A stretch of 64,000 nucleotides of DNA from Phytophthora colocasiae (taxonomy: Eukaryota; Oomycota; Peronosporomycetes; Peronosporales; Peronosporaceae). The notes below the pieces were generated by a model. The model worked only from the letters and a program-made list of their open reading frames with translations. It was not told where the DNA came from and ran no database searches. Numbering within the stretch: position 1 is the stretch's first letter; every line of letters starts with the position of its first letter. Shown here one piece after another: positions 10,355-19,474 of the stretch. A program made the position numbers and the translations under genes. Location of the stretch: assembly GCA_018806915.1 (NCBI GenBank), contig JAGKQI010000092.1, positions 162,501 to 226,500 on the forward strand, given 5' to 3'.

Positions 10355-10834
10355 CAGTGCAGGCGGTTACTATACTGCCACCTCCATTGTTTGCTAAATT
10401 TTAGCCAATACACATTGTTAGACAATTCTGTTTACACCAATGAAACGAACAGAGCAAACAAAGCGATTACCGGCCGATTTACTGAATTTGGCCAACAATT
10501 GATAAAGTAGTGGTCATCACAAGATTTATGCTGCTTGGATAGGTGGCGATAATTATACTGCCACAGATGTCTGTTGAAGTCTAATTGCCCGCAATCTACG
10601 CTCTAAACGCGTGTATAGCCTATTAGAACACACTCTGAAAGTTTGAGACAAAGTAAATTAAAATTGATCGAGAAAATATGGTGTGTCCTTCATATAGAAC
10701 TTGGCTTGGAAGTAGTGTCCGTCTCATTTTAGTTGAGCTTTCGCAGACGCCTGTGTCGAATTATTGTCTAACGATGTGTATTGGCTAAAATTTAGCAAAA
10801 AATGGAGGTGGCAGTATAGTAACCGCCTGCACTG
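10355..10834. mobile_element. MITE with 72-bp terminal inverted repeats, TA target duplication
   Basis: The 480-bp element begins CAGTGCAGGCGGTTACTATA and ends with the inverted copy. The inverted repeats agree over 72 bases with two mismatches. TA flanks both ends (10353-10354 and 10835-10836), as for the Tc1-mariner/pogo superfamily. The interior has no transposase. Such long, nearly identical inverted repeats point to recent mobilisation in trans or to foldback behaviour. Confidence 0.9.
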
Positions 10835-10998
10835 TATGCAGGCGAATTCGCGTGCAGTGCTGCAGCATCTAAACTGTGACTTGTTCCGCCGGGGACCCTT
10901 TTTGAAACCTTGGGTGGTGGCCCACTATTGTTGTACACTTCCATTGCAATTGATTGTGTTTTTTTGTAGTGCTTAATCATCGTTGGTATTGTAGTATT

Positions 10999-11331
10999 AT
11001 GGCTTCTGTCGAATACACGCCAACTGTGAAAATTGGTAGTCACATTTGTTTCCGACCCAATCGTGAGCCGTGGATGGACAGGTTTTTATATCGTGACGTT
11101 GGAACAATGTATCTGACCGATGTAATCTCGAGACAGCGACAGGTACGCGGTGTTGTGGAATTTGACGTTCGTTGGTCTTCCTCACAGTATCAATCAAAGA
11201 AGCACGTGCGCTACATTAACAAGGAGAAGGCATTGGAAGGTGTGATGAACCATAGTCGTGCGGTGGGTCTTAAATTGATTTCCAAGCCAACCGGAAAGAA
11301 TCACTTTAAATGTAAATGTGTTGTTGTTTGA
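10999..11331 (+). CDS. Small protein of unknown function, probably transposon-related
   Basis: From the ATG at 10999 the frame encodes 110 residues starting MASVEYTPTVKIGSH. I do not recognise the family. The middle part (DVISRQRQVRGVVEFDVRW, then SKKHVRYINKEKAL) faintly resembles the strand-strand-helix pattern of chromo-like domains. The C-terminus is Lys/Cys-rich. It lies between degenerate direct repeats in a repeat-rich zone with no host-like neighbours, so it is more likely a remnant of an element gene than a host gene. Confidence 0.3.
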   Translation: MASVEYTPTVKIGSHICFRPNREPWMDRFLYRDVGTMYLTDVISRQRQVRGVVEFDVRWSSSQYQSKKHVRYINKEKALEGVMNHSRAVGLKLISKPTGKNHFKCKCVVV

Positions 11332-12150
11332 CAACGTGGCTGGCGCTGAATTTTCGTCTGCATTGCTCTAGCAACTTGGCGTCTCACCTAAGTGGAGTTG
11401 AAGGTGACGCTCATGTTGCGAGGTCGGTGTAGTAGCACACAAACTGTAAAAAATACCGCCACGCATTTTAGCTTTGTGACTCAAATGTCCTGTATGATGT
11501 TCTATAAGTAAACCCACCAAACTTCATGAGTATTGTGATGTCCGACAAATTCCGTCTAAGAATCAATAGCCGAGGGCCGCCCGCTTTGCGGGCGGTTCCG
11601 GTTCGCCCCACTACTCACCTGCGGTAGGCGATACCGAGCGAAGCGAGGAAGCATGTTTTTAGCCATCAACGGCCTGCAAAGACCATTAGTGGGCTATTTT
11701 TTTTAGTAATTTTAGCATTCCTGATGGCAGTCCAAGTCGTAGGTATATGCGACATGATATGTGGTTTTGGATTATAAAGGCGGGTACACGGACACTCGCT
11801 ATTGTTTTAGATTTTCTATACATTTACCCGAATATGTCTTGTTTAATGAAAATTGAATTGTATTTGAAGTCGATGGTACAGTGAGAAAACCTGAAATTTG
11901 TTCCTCCAAGTCTGACTATCGTACCACATACTAGAATCTCATCAGTTAGGAACTAGGGGACAACTGATCTGTCATTCACCAAAAATATAGCACGCCATGC
12001 AAGCCCCTGCTGCCGTGCAGGCTTCACGTCTTGCAGAACTAGATCCTGGATCAATGCTTTAATCGACCTCGACAACTTGGGCTTCTTGGTCTGCCTGCCC
12101 ATTGAAATGTGGTGTCCATGCTGGTACATGTGACATAGCTGCGAAGTCTC
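11332..12150. other. Intergenic repeat-rich stretch with a GC hairpin
   Basis: No gene is recognised. At 11577-11595 CCGCCCGC-TTT-GCGGGCGG forms a perfect 8-bp GC hairpin in otherwise AT-rich DNA, followed by CCGAGCGAAGCGAGG near 11635. Short GC hairpins with GCGAAGCG words are seen near Helitron ends, but no CTAG/CTRR end next to an A-T target site could be fixed. Confidence 0.35.
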
Positions 12151-12216
12151 ATGGATACAGCCTTCAGCTTAAACGCGCACCGGATGGATACAGCCTTCAG
12201 CTTAAACGCGCACCGG
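12151..12216. repeat. Two perfect tandem copies of a 33-bp unit
   Basis: The unit starting ATGGATACAGCCTTCAGCTT occurs at 12151-12183 and again, without change, at 12184-12216. Two identical copies imply a recent duplication. The surrounding frames are short and unconvincing. Confidence 0.95.
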
Positions 12217-13265
12217 AGTCGAAGCAGGAGTCGGATCCGCACCCGTAAATGCGATAGCGCATGAGGTGCTCGTCGAAGTTTACTTTACACACCGTGTCTG
12301 CGATTGATGAGCTTGTCGCCGCCCAGGCTGTCTACCCGTGTTTTTCAGATTCTTACTGTCTGAAGAGTAGCGACACCAGAACTGTTATACTCTCGAGACC
12401 TCTAGTACATGTTCTCTACAGAGAAGAACCTCAGTCCTACCACTGGTCACTGACTAGAGCGGATTGAACTGACCACCCGCCAGTTGTAGGTGGTAGTCAT
12501 GCTTTAGTTTTGCTGATCGAGGTCGAGCGCTCTGATTGGTAGGGGATTTTCATAGTCGTTCAGTTTAATAGGGGGTCTCAGAATTACGAAAGGTCGCGCC
12601 CAAACCACATGCGATTTCGCGCCAAAACGAAATAGACCACCTCCGGAGGTGGTTGATTTCCAGCATAGTGTTTGTGAAGAAAATCACAGATTGCAGGCCG
12701 ACAAACACAAACTCGGCTCAGTCGCCAATTTGGCTCGTAGAGCTCAAGCCACCAGACAATTTTGCCTCTATTCACGGTGAAAGTGGTAAAACTACGGTCG
12801 ACGGGAATCCCAAGATAACCAAGATCGCTGCCTTCACGACGTTCGCTGACCATCTCTTCGCACGGTCGTCCAACAAGTCATGGAGCCGCCTGACTGGACT
12901 GCAAATGCAGAGTCGCTGGCTTACGTTTATGTCACGTTACAAAAACACTCTAGAGGCAAAGCAACGGCAAACTGGTTTTGGTTTGGAAGAGGCTGAAATC
13001 GATTCAAACATGACACAGTGATGTTCGCTTTGTGTTTTTCCAATTGTGATAGTGCGGACTGCAGCTCGGGCAGAGACTGCAGCGTTCAATTCTGAGACCT
13101 TCGTAATTCTGAGACGCGAAGCTGAGTCAGTCTAGTCATGGACAGTAGGCATCTGTACAATGGCGGGTACCGGGTACCACCCAGAGGTGGATACGCGTAA
13201 CCTTCAGGAGACATTCCGCAATTCATGTCGCTTCAACCTGCCATCATCTCATTTGCCAATCAACC
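12217..13265. other. Intergenic; a possible Myb/SANT-like remnant
   Basis: A frame ending at 13021 (+) has a C-terminal part (RWLTFMSRYKNTLEAKQRQT, then GFGLEEAEID) that resembles the short SANT/Myb-like adaptor proteins found with oomycete transposons, but the N-terminal part is not recognisable. A 16-bp palindrome CCACCTCCGGAGGTGG lies near 12636-12651. The region upstream of 13266 should hold the promoter of the next gene; I see no clear core element. Confidence 0.25.
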
Positions 13266-14506
13266 ATGGCGGACTCCAAGACGTTGACGACGTCGCAGCT
13301 TGTGGCACGCGCCAAGCGTTTCTTGTACGGCGCGACTGCCGCTGGTGTGTATCTCCATATGTGTATCTATATTTCCATAGTGTACTGTCCCTCTAACAAC
13401 CGCTGTATTTGCCAGTGACCGGCATGTTTCGAGCGTTGGCGGACGATGACGTGCGCAACGAGTTCTGGAGGTGAAAGGCTCTGTAGTTGCCCATATCTTC
13501 CCCAAAGTATCACGAAGGATGTTCTGTACTGCAGGAGTATGAAGGTGCTTCTCATCATGTCCGTTGTGTTATCCGCCGTGCTGCACGTGCTACTGCTGCC
13601 CTTCGAGTGGATCAGTATGCTCTTCCTGGAGCCTGAGACGGTGGACGCCAGCGTCCGCGCCTTCCGTTATGCCGCTGCCTCTACAGTCCCGTTCCTGCTC
13701 ATTGGCGTGTGTCGCTACTTCAGTGTCAACATGTTTGAGAACGCCTTCTTCGCGGGACTTGCTACACGCGATAAGGAACTCGCCAAGTCAATTCGAAAGG
13801 TACAACGCATAACGCTGTTGCTTCTGTACACGAGGTGTTTAGCTGACAGTCACTGTTGCTATGGCATATCTGTAGAAAAAAGCGATCTACTGGGACTGGG
13901 AATACATTCGCCACCTTGCGCGCTTCGGACTCCGTCAGCTTGCGTTCGGACTCGTGGCGCTAGTAGCGAAGCCCGTTCTGGGCGTGCTTATTCCTGTCGC
14001 GCAGTTCGGCTACCGGTATGATCTTTGCAAACTTTGTACTGTTATTGTGCTAACTATTGTCTTATGATGCTAGCATTCGACACATGGAGATGGCGTTTCT
14101 CGTGCCGATCTTCATTGCCTTCGTTTTCCCAGCGACGCGTGTGGCGGCACTGCAGCTCGTGCACATGTGGCTGGACTCGCGGGCCATGATACGGGAGCTC
14201 TTCGACCCCATCATCGCTCGTCTCAAGTCTGCAGCGAAAGACGCGGACCCAAACGTCAGCACTGATCTTCTTACTGACATGGAAATCGACAGCGAGGAGC
14301 ACGACAGTCGCGCAGAGAAGAGGGACTGGCACCAGAGCGGAAGTGATGCCGCTCGATTGGGTTTTGGCCTCGTCTTCTGCTACATGTTGCAAGTACCATT
14401 CCTCGGACCATTTACGTGGTTTGTGGGCTTTGCCTCTGCTGGGCTGTTCGCTCCTGAACTCGTAGATCTGAGTGCTTTCCACGGTTCGACCAAGAAAACA
14501 ACGTAA
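13266..14506 (+). CDS. Five-exon integral membrane protein, EI24/CysZ-like
   Basis: Exons are 13266-13344, 13416-13470, 13535-13799, 13876-14015 and 14074-14506. All four introns are GT-AG, 58-76 bases, and all phases agree, giving 323 residues from the ATG at 13266 to TAA. The product has hydrophobic stretches LIMSVVLSAVLHVLLLPF, FGLVALVAKPVLGVLIPV, a segment around MEMAFLVPIFIAFVFP and a C-terminal FGLVFCYMLQVPFLGPFTWF. The last one has the pattern of EI24/CysZ-type membrane proteins (aromatic-Gly…Pro…Gly-Pro). EI24 proteins are ER membrane proteins linked to autophagy in animals. Here the assignment is tentative and a general oomycete membrane family is the alternative. The exon structure is well supported by the continuous frame. 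Confidence 0.7.
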
Positions 14507-14783
14507 ATTCTGAACCAGACACGGAGACTTGAGTAGGAGATCTCTCTCATATTATGAACTGGTTCCGATGTTGGCAATTTCCAGTTACGTTCGCGTCCTC
14601 CAGGCATCACTAGACTAGAACTCGTTTCTAAACATCTGTTTACAATTCCCAAGTCATCCGCTCCAGGAGCTCACCGAGATGTCTGCACAGACTGCCCATG
14701 TGCTCGAGACGTCCTCTACCTCACCCGCGACGCTCTTCTACATGTGACCTGGTCATCCGCCTCGCGCTGGCATTCTTGTCGCG
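14507..14783. other. Intergenic between membrane protein and symporter gene
   Basis: This spacer of 277 bases separates two genes on the same strand. There is no extra gene. A GC-rich run begins just before the symporter ATG. Confidence 0.4.
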
Positions 14784-16451
14784 ATGCCGTCCCCCTCTCC
14801 GCCGGGCGGCGGGTCTCTCTGTCGCGTCACGGCGCCGCGCCTGCTTCCGCTCTTCCTCGGCGTCTGCGGCGGCGGCTTCGTGTCACTGGGCGTGGCGCTC
14901 TCGGGCGTACGCTCGGCCGCTGCCGTGCGATGGCTGCTGCGTCTTCCTGGTGACCTGCTGCTGAGCGCCTTTGTGTGTCTAGCGCTGCCAGCTACGGCGT
15001 TGCACGCAACGCGTGTGGGTTCGGACGTGGCGCGCGTGGCGCTTAAGCTGCAGACGCATCGATGGCTGCAACTTGCAGGCACAACGCTAGCGGTCTTCGC
15101 GCTGTCTACGCTCCTGGCCAGTCTGGTGGGCGCGCTATTAGCCGTGGCCTTGCAGAGTATTATACCGACCAACACAGCGCTGACGCAGATTTGGGGTCTT
15201 CAGGCAGGCGCAACCGTCTCCTTCGCGTGTCCTGGTGCAGTGGCCAACGGGTCTGTGGCTCTGCAGCCCAACGGAACTCTAAAGTGCGCGGAGAACGGGA
15301 CGACTTTCGTGATCGACGACGTGGCACGCACTTTCGTAGTGGCTTCGACTGTCCAGGCCTCGAGTGTTCTGGAGCAGTTCGTCAAGGTGACGGAGAGCGT
15401 CTTTCCCGAGAGTTTGGGAGCCGCATTTGTCTACGGAGACGTGCTGAGTCTCTTGGTGGGGGGAATTGCACTCGGAGCGGCGCTAACATGTTACGCGCTG
15501 ACGGAATCCGGACAGAGTGAGAGTGGCGGACGACAGGAGGAGCAGCCTTTCCTGCTGCTGCAACTTGTCGTACAGACTGAAGCGTTGGCCTGTCAAGTGT
15601 TGAGTTGGCTGCAGAAATATCTCCCCATGACGGTGGCGTTCATGATCAGCAGCGTCTTGTTACAGTCGTCTACAGCTCCAGTTTCTTCCGATGATACCGA
15701 CAATACTGTCGTCGCAGCGGCTTTGGCGCTCATGGCGGTGGTGCTCCTGGCGTTGGTGATCGACGTGGTTGTCATGATCTTCCTGGCTGCAGTTTTCACT
15801 AGATCCAATCCCTTCGCCTTCCTCGAACACCTTTTACCGGCACTGCTGTTGGCGCTCAGCTCCGGATCGCCCCTTGTCTCGCTTCCAGCCACTGTCTCCT
15901 GCGTCGTGTCCAGCAAGCGCGTGTCTCCTACACTGGCCTTCATCGTGTGTGCCTCCAGCACGGTGCTCAACCAGACAGGCACCGCTCTGTATCTATCTGC
16001 CAGCTCCCTGTTTGTACTCACAGCTTCGTCGCCAGGCATGAACAGCGGCGAATTGGCAGCGACACAGTCTGCTAGTACAGTTACGGCGATGATATTCGCC
16101 AACACGCTTATCGCTAGTGTGGTGTCGCCGCTACCCACAGGAAGCAAGACCGTGGCGTTGGCGACTACTTTAGGCGCCGTGTACGGTGTCTCCGCTGGGC
16201 CGCGTGCTGCGTTACTCGCCTGGTTGGCAGCGCTAGAGTGGATAACGGGCCCGTTTGTAGCCTGTGTGAACGTCACGAACAACACGTTGGTGGCGCTGGT
16301 TGTCGCACATTATTTTGAGACTCCACAAGAAGAACCAGCGACGGAACAAGCAGAAGCTGAAGTCTCCAGAGCTCCAGCGCCAGAGTCGGAAGTACCAGAT
16401 CTACGCCGGCAACGCGTGATGGGGATGATCCACAGCGAGAACTGGGTATAG
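14784..16451 (+). CDS. Dicarboxylate/amino acid:cation symporter (SDF/EAAT family), copy 1
   Basis: This single-exon gene of 555 residues from the ATG at 14784 belongs to the sodium/proton:dicarboxylate symporter family (glutamate/aspartate transporters), which moves acidic or neutral amino acids with cations across the plasma membrane. Visible features are a first helix (LLPLFLGVCGGGFVSLGVAL), the second-helix motif GDLLLSAFVCLALPATAL, and later helices with long hydrophobic runs. The segment LNQTGTALYLSASSLF corresponds to the family's NMDGTALY cation site with Asn-Gln-Thr in place of Asn-Met-Asp, so the usual Asp is missing and ion coupling may differ. A loop insert near residues 150-190 contains Asn-glycosylation sites. 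The C-terminus is acidic. It is followed by a second family member on the same strand. Confidence 0.85.
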   Translation: MPSPSPPGGGSLCRVTAPRLLPLFLGVCGGGFVSLGVALSGVRSAAAVRWLLRLPGDLLLSAFVCLALPATALHATRVGSDVARVALKLQTHRWLQLAGTTLAVFALSTLLASLVGALLAVALQSIIPTNTALTQIWGLQAGATVSFACPGAVANGSVALQPNGTLKCAENGTTFVIDDVARTFVVASTVQASSVLEQFVKVTESVFPESLGAAFVYGDVLSLLVGGIALGAALTCYALTESGQSESGGRQEEQPFLLLQLVVQTEALACQVLSWLQKYLPMTVAFMISSVLLQSSTAPVSSDDTDNTVVAAALALMAVVLLALVIDVVVMIFLAAVFTRSNPFAFLEHLLPALLLALSSGSPLVSLPATVSCVVSSKRVSPTLAFIVCASSTVLNQTGTALYLSASSLFVLTASSPGMNSGELAATQSASTVTAMIFANTLIASVVSPLPTGSKTVALATTLGAVYGVSAGPRAALLAWLAALEWITGPFVACVNVTNNTLVALVVAHYFETPQEEPATEQAEAEVSRAPAPESEVPDLRRQRVMGMIHSENWV

Positions 16452-16627
16452 TGTACAGAGTAATTTCGATGTGAGATGTGGCGTGTACGTCCAAGATGAT
16501 GTGAAAAATAGCATTCGATAGAGGAGTTTCGACACAATTCCGAGCTCACACTGTGCGGTCATTTGAGTTGCTCCACCTGGACACCATTGAGGCGGACATT
16601 GAGGCGTTCGTCCAGCCGACAGAAGCG

Positions 16628-18433
16628 ATGGATTGGCAGTTCGATGGCTTCCTCGAGTCCAGGCAGGATGAGCGGCTGACAAGGGCAACTCGGGCGGCAG
16701 CAGCGGGGATCCCAGTCGAGTCGATGGATACTGCGACTACCAGTTCTATGGACGATATAGGTGGCGTGCCGTCCGACGGTAACAGCGGACGCGACCGGGA
16801 GCCCTTGACGATGACGATGAGTCCGTCTGCCACCGCACAGTTTCGAGATCCGACGTCGACGTTCCAGAACCACCTCAAAGGTGTTCCATGGGCAGGTGCC
16901 GCGGCTCAGTTGCAGCCACCGCCGAACGAACAGGATGACATGCTTGTCGATCTGTACTACAAAACACCGAGTCTGTGGATGACGACTATCGCCGGCGCAA
17001 TTGGCTGTGCAGTTGGTGCGGTCCTCAACAAGTATCCGGTCAGTGCGGACGCCCAACTCTGGATCGGAGTGCTCGGTTCCCTCTTGATCCGCGCACTCGA
17101 GTGCCTCACGCTTCCGCTCATCTTCACGAGCGTCACCATTTGCTTCTCCAACCTGGTAGTGTCCGACAAGACACGTCCCGTTCTCGTCCGACTGGCGATT
17201 TACTTCGTGCTGGCGGCATTGATCGCGAGTTGTGTGGCAGTCGGCGTGACGTTCTGCTTCTCCGACTCATTTGAGGTTAAAGCTGATCCCCCGGCTGCCT
17301 CCACGAACTTTCAGTTCATCTTGCGATGTCCGAACGGCAAGTATTTCTCACGGGAAGACCAATGCGCAGCTCAGTCTCTGCTGGACGGACAAGTTCTCAC
17401 GGCGGTGAACGTGACGGGGCTACCGACCAGCCTGCAGTTGTCTCTCGCATCAGCGAGCGGCGTCTTCCCCGACACGGAGAGTTTGGCTACTCAGATCATG
17501 CTTTTCTTCGCGGATTTCTTCACTGAAAACGTCACCAGCGCCTTCGTGTCCGTGCAGTTCCTGGGTATCACCATTTTCAGCATGATCGTCGGAGCAGCCA
17601 TCATGTCTGTGTACGACCCGGTGAGTGGAGAGCTCAATCACGTCCTCGTGCTCATCCGACAGGTTCACGTCGTGCTCGAGATGATCCTCAACTGGCTCGT
17701 GCCCTACATCCCCCTCGGGACACTGTCCATGATGACGTACTCCATCATGACGGGCGAGATCTCGCAGGAAGCCATGCGTCAGTCGCTCTACTTCACGCTT
17801 GCTATGGTCGTGGCGTTGCTGGCCAACTTCTTCTTCGTTGCTTGTGTGCTGTACGTGATTCTCGTGCGCCGCAACCCCCTCAAGTTCACGTGGTTCCTTA
17901 TGCCCGGCGTCATCTTCATGCTGGCCACGGGGAACTACCTGGCTACGATCCCCGTGCTCATCCGCAGTCTGGAGAAGTCACGCCAAGTGTCTCGCACCAT
18001 GGCGCAGTTCACTATTTGCTTGGGCGTAAGCTTGTGTCTCTGCGGTACGGCGGTTTTCTTCGTAGTGGCGCCGATCTTCATGGCGTACACCAGCGGTTTG
18101 GGCGATATCGTCACACCAGCGCGTGTTCTTGGCCTGGTTGTCATTGCAACGGCGAGTTCTATCGGGACCCCACTAATCCCGGGCTCAGCGTTGACGTTCA
18201 CATGCACCATTTGGCGCACATTATTTACCAAGCAAGTGCCTGGTTCCTTCGTGTACGTGGCAGCTATGGAGTGGGTCATGTATCGCCTGCGCCGTACGTA
18301 CAACATCATCGTAGCCGCCTTCATCGCTCGGATCATCGCGGAGCAACTGGACGAGACGGTGGAGGACGAAGAGGACCGCGTTTATCTGGATCAGCAGCTA
18401 GGAATGACACGAGGGACACACGATGGCCTTTGA
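16628..18433 (+). CDS. Dicarboxylate/amino acid:cation symporter (SDF/EAAT family), copy 2
   Basis: From the ATG at 16628 the frame gives 601 residues. It is open upstream to about 16553 but has no earlier ATG, so this start is the best one. The first 100 residues are hydrophilic and Ser/Thr/Asp-rich, probably cytosolic. The membrane part begins with SLWMTTIAGAIGCAVGAVL, followed by GSLLIRALECLTLPLIFTSV, the family's second-helix motif. The extracellular loop (about residues 220-290) has Asn-glycosylation sites (NVTG, NVTS). Where the family has NMDGTA this protein has VSLCLCGTAVFF, keeping only Gly-Thr-Ala. It is tandem with copy 1 (176 bases apart), but the two are so diverged that the duplication is old. 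It ends 18 bases from the convergent CPBP protease gene. Confidence 0.85.
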   Translation: MDWQFDGFLESRQDERLTRATRAAAAGIPVESMDTATTSSMDDIGGVPSDGNSGRDREPLTMTMSPSATAQFRDPTSTFQNHLKGVPWAGAAAQLQPPPNEQDDMLVDLYYKTPSLWMTTIAGAIGCAVGAVLNKYPVSADAQLWIGVLGSLLIRALECLTLPLIFTSVTICFSNLVVSDKTRPVLVRLAIYFVLAALIASCVAVGVTFCFSDSFEVKADPPAASTNFQFILRCPNGKYFSREDQCAAQSLLDGQVLTAVNVTGLPTSLQLSLASASGVFPDTESLATQIMLFFADFFTENVTSAFVSVQFLGITIFSMIVGAAIMSVYDPVSGELNHVLVLIRQVHVVLEMILNWLVPYIPLGTLSMMTYSIMTGEISQEAMRQSLYFTLAMVVALLANFFFVACVLYVILVRRNPLKFTWFLMPGVIFMLATGNYLATIPVLIRSLEKSRQVSRTMAQFTICLGVSLCLCGTAVFFVVAPIFMAYTSGLGDIVTPARVLGLVVIATASSIGTPLIPGSALTFTCTIWRTLFTKQVPGSFVYVAAMEWVMYRLRRTYNIIVAAFIARIIAEQLDETVEDEEDRVYLDQQLGMTRGTHDGL

Positions 18434-18451
18434 TTAGTAACATAAACTCTT

Positions 18452-19429
18452 CTACATGCTCTTCCGGTCTTGATCTGCTTTACATCGTAGAAGCTCAAGT
18501 TGTCTAGTAATCGCTAGGCCGTAGATTGCGAACGCACTGACAACGGAGACGAAGGTAAGAGGTCGAGTGATGTCCAGAACAATTGTCTTGGCCACGCCCA
18601 ACGCGAAGACGTTGTTGATAATATGCAACATGAGGCACTGGACGAGCGAGCCAGAGACTGCGAGCTTGAGAGCTAGGAAGAGCCCAACGAAAAGTGCCCA
18701 AAGCACTTGAAACCCCACGTAACTCGCAGAATAACGCGTCCCTGGATGTCGCGCGTTCACCAAATGGGTGGCAGCAAACAAAACACTCGAGATGAAGGCA
18801 CTCCACTTGGCCGTCTGAAGCCGATTGATACTCACCAACACTAGTACTCCTCGAAAGAAGAGCTCTTCCTTCATTGGAACCAGTAATAGGCTTTGCACTA
18901 TCTCCACCGTGGCGAATGAGCCATCAGGGCGATGCACCGCCGCCTCAACATTCTCCCAGGACACCACCGCTTGCTCTTCCGTTTGACCCTGCCACCAGTT
19001 CAAGACTATCACAGCCACGGAATGAACCACAAGCGACACCACACAAGTCTTCACACCGCTCCACCCGCAACCAGTGAGTCTTCGCACGAATTCTCGCTTG
19101 GGTCGCTGGAAAAACCAGCTCATAAACGCCACGAGGCCATAGCAGAACATCAACATCTCGCAGGTCTGGGAGGCAATGATTAGTAGCGCCAATGCCTCGT
19201 CCTCAACAGCCACCAACGCGCGTAAAAGGCTGCGCACCGCCGTTCCAATGACAGCGCTGATCAGCACCAACAGGAAGGCGCAACCGCTGGCCAACGCCAG
19301 CTCCATCGCCAACAGGACGGAGCGGATAACGACCGGCAGCTCAGAGGCTGCCGCCGTCTCCTTGTGCCCAGGTGCATCCACGTTATGCGGCATGGACAAC
19401 CAGCCCCATGCGACCGGACCCGTTGTCAT
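18452..19429 (-). CDS. CPBP (CAAX/Abi-type) intramembrane metalloprotease
   Basis: This 325-residue frame starts at the ATG at 19429. The protein has about eight hydrophobic helices. The family motifs are present in order: KEELFFRG (the EExxxR motif, near residues 187-194), FAATH (His near 221), and HIINN near 269-273, whose His/Asn complete the expected active site. CPBP proteases cleave within membranes: the type II CAAX protease Rce1 trims prenylated proteins in the ER, and other members have different substrates. No further features tell which. The gene lies 45 bases downstream of the ankyrin/SAM gene on the same strand and converges with symporter copy 2, typical of the tight spacing in this island. 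Confidence 0.85.
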   Translation of the reverse strand: MTTGPVAWGWLSMPHNVDAPGHKETAAASELPVVIRSVLLAMELALASGCAFLLVLISAVIGTAVRSLLRALVAVEDEALALLIIASQTCEMLMFCYGLVAFMSWFFQRPKREFVRRLTGCGWSGVKTCVVSLVVHSVAVIVLNWWQGQTEEQAVVSWENVEAAVHRPDGSFATVEIVQSLLLVPMKEELFFRGVLVLVSINRLQTAKWSAFISSVLFAATHLVNARHPGTRYSASYVGFQVLWALFVGLFLALKLAVSGSLVQCLMLHIINNVFALGVAKTIVLDITRPLTFVSVVSAFAIYGLAITRQLELLRCKADQDRKSM

Positions 19430-19474
19430 ATCTTCCGGTCTCTTGCGCCTACAAAGCCGCGATTGACTGACTGG

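Larger units (their letters stand above)
10071..11570. repeat. Degenerate direct repeat pair (about 65 bp) at 10071-10140 and 11506-11570
   Basis: Both copies run GTAAACC(T/C)A, then a CAAA(T/C)TT block, then GTC(T/C)GACA and end TTCCGTCTAA(A/G)AATCA. They are direct, not inverted. They enclose the MITE and a small reading frame. They could be the remains of LTRs, tandem-copy junctions of an old element, or subterminal repeats. Confidence 0.45.

Noticed and set aside
15593..16285. Minus-strand frame opposite symporter copy 1
   Set aside because: Shadow frame produced by GC-rich codons; lacks membrane pattern or motifs.
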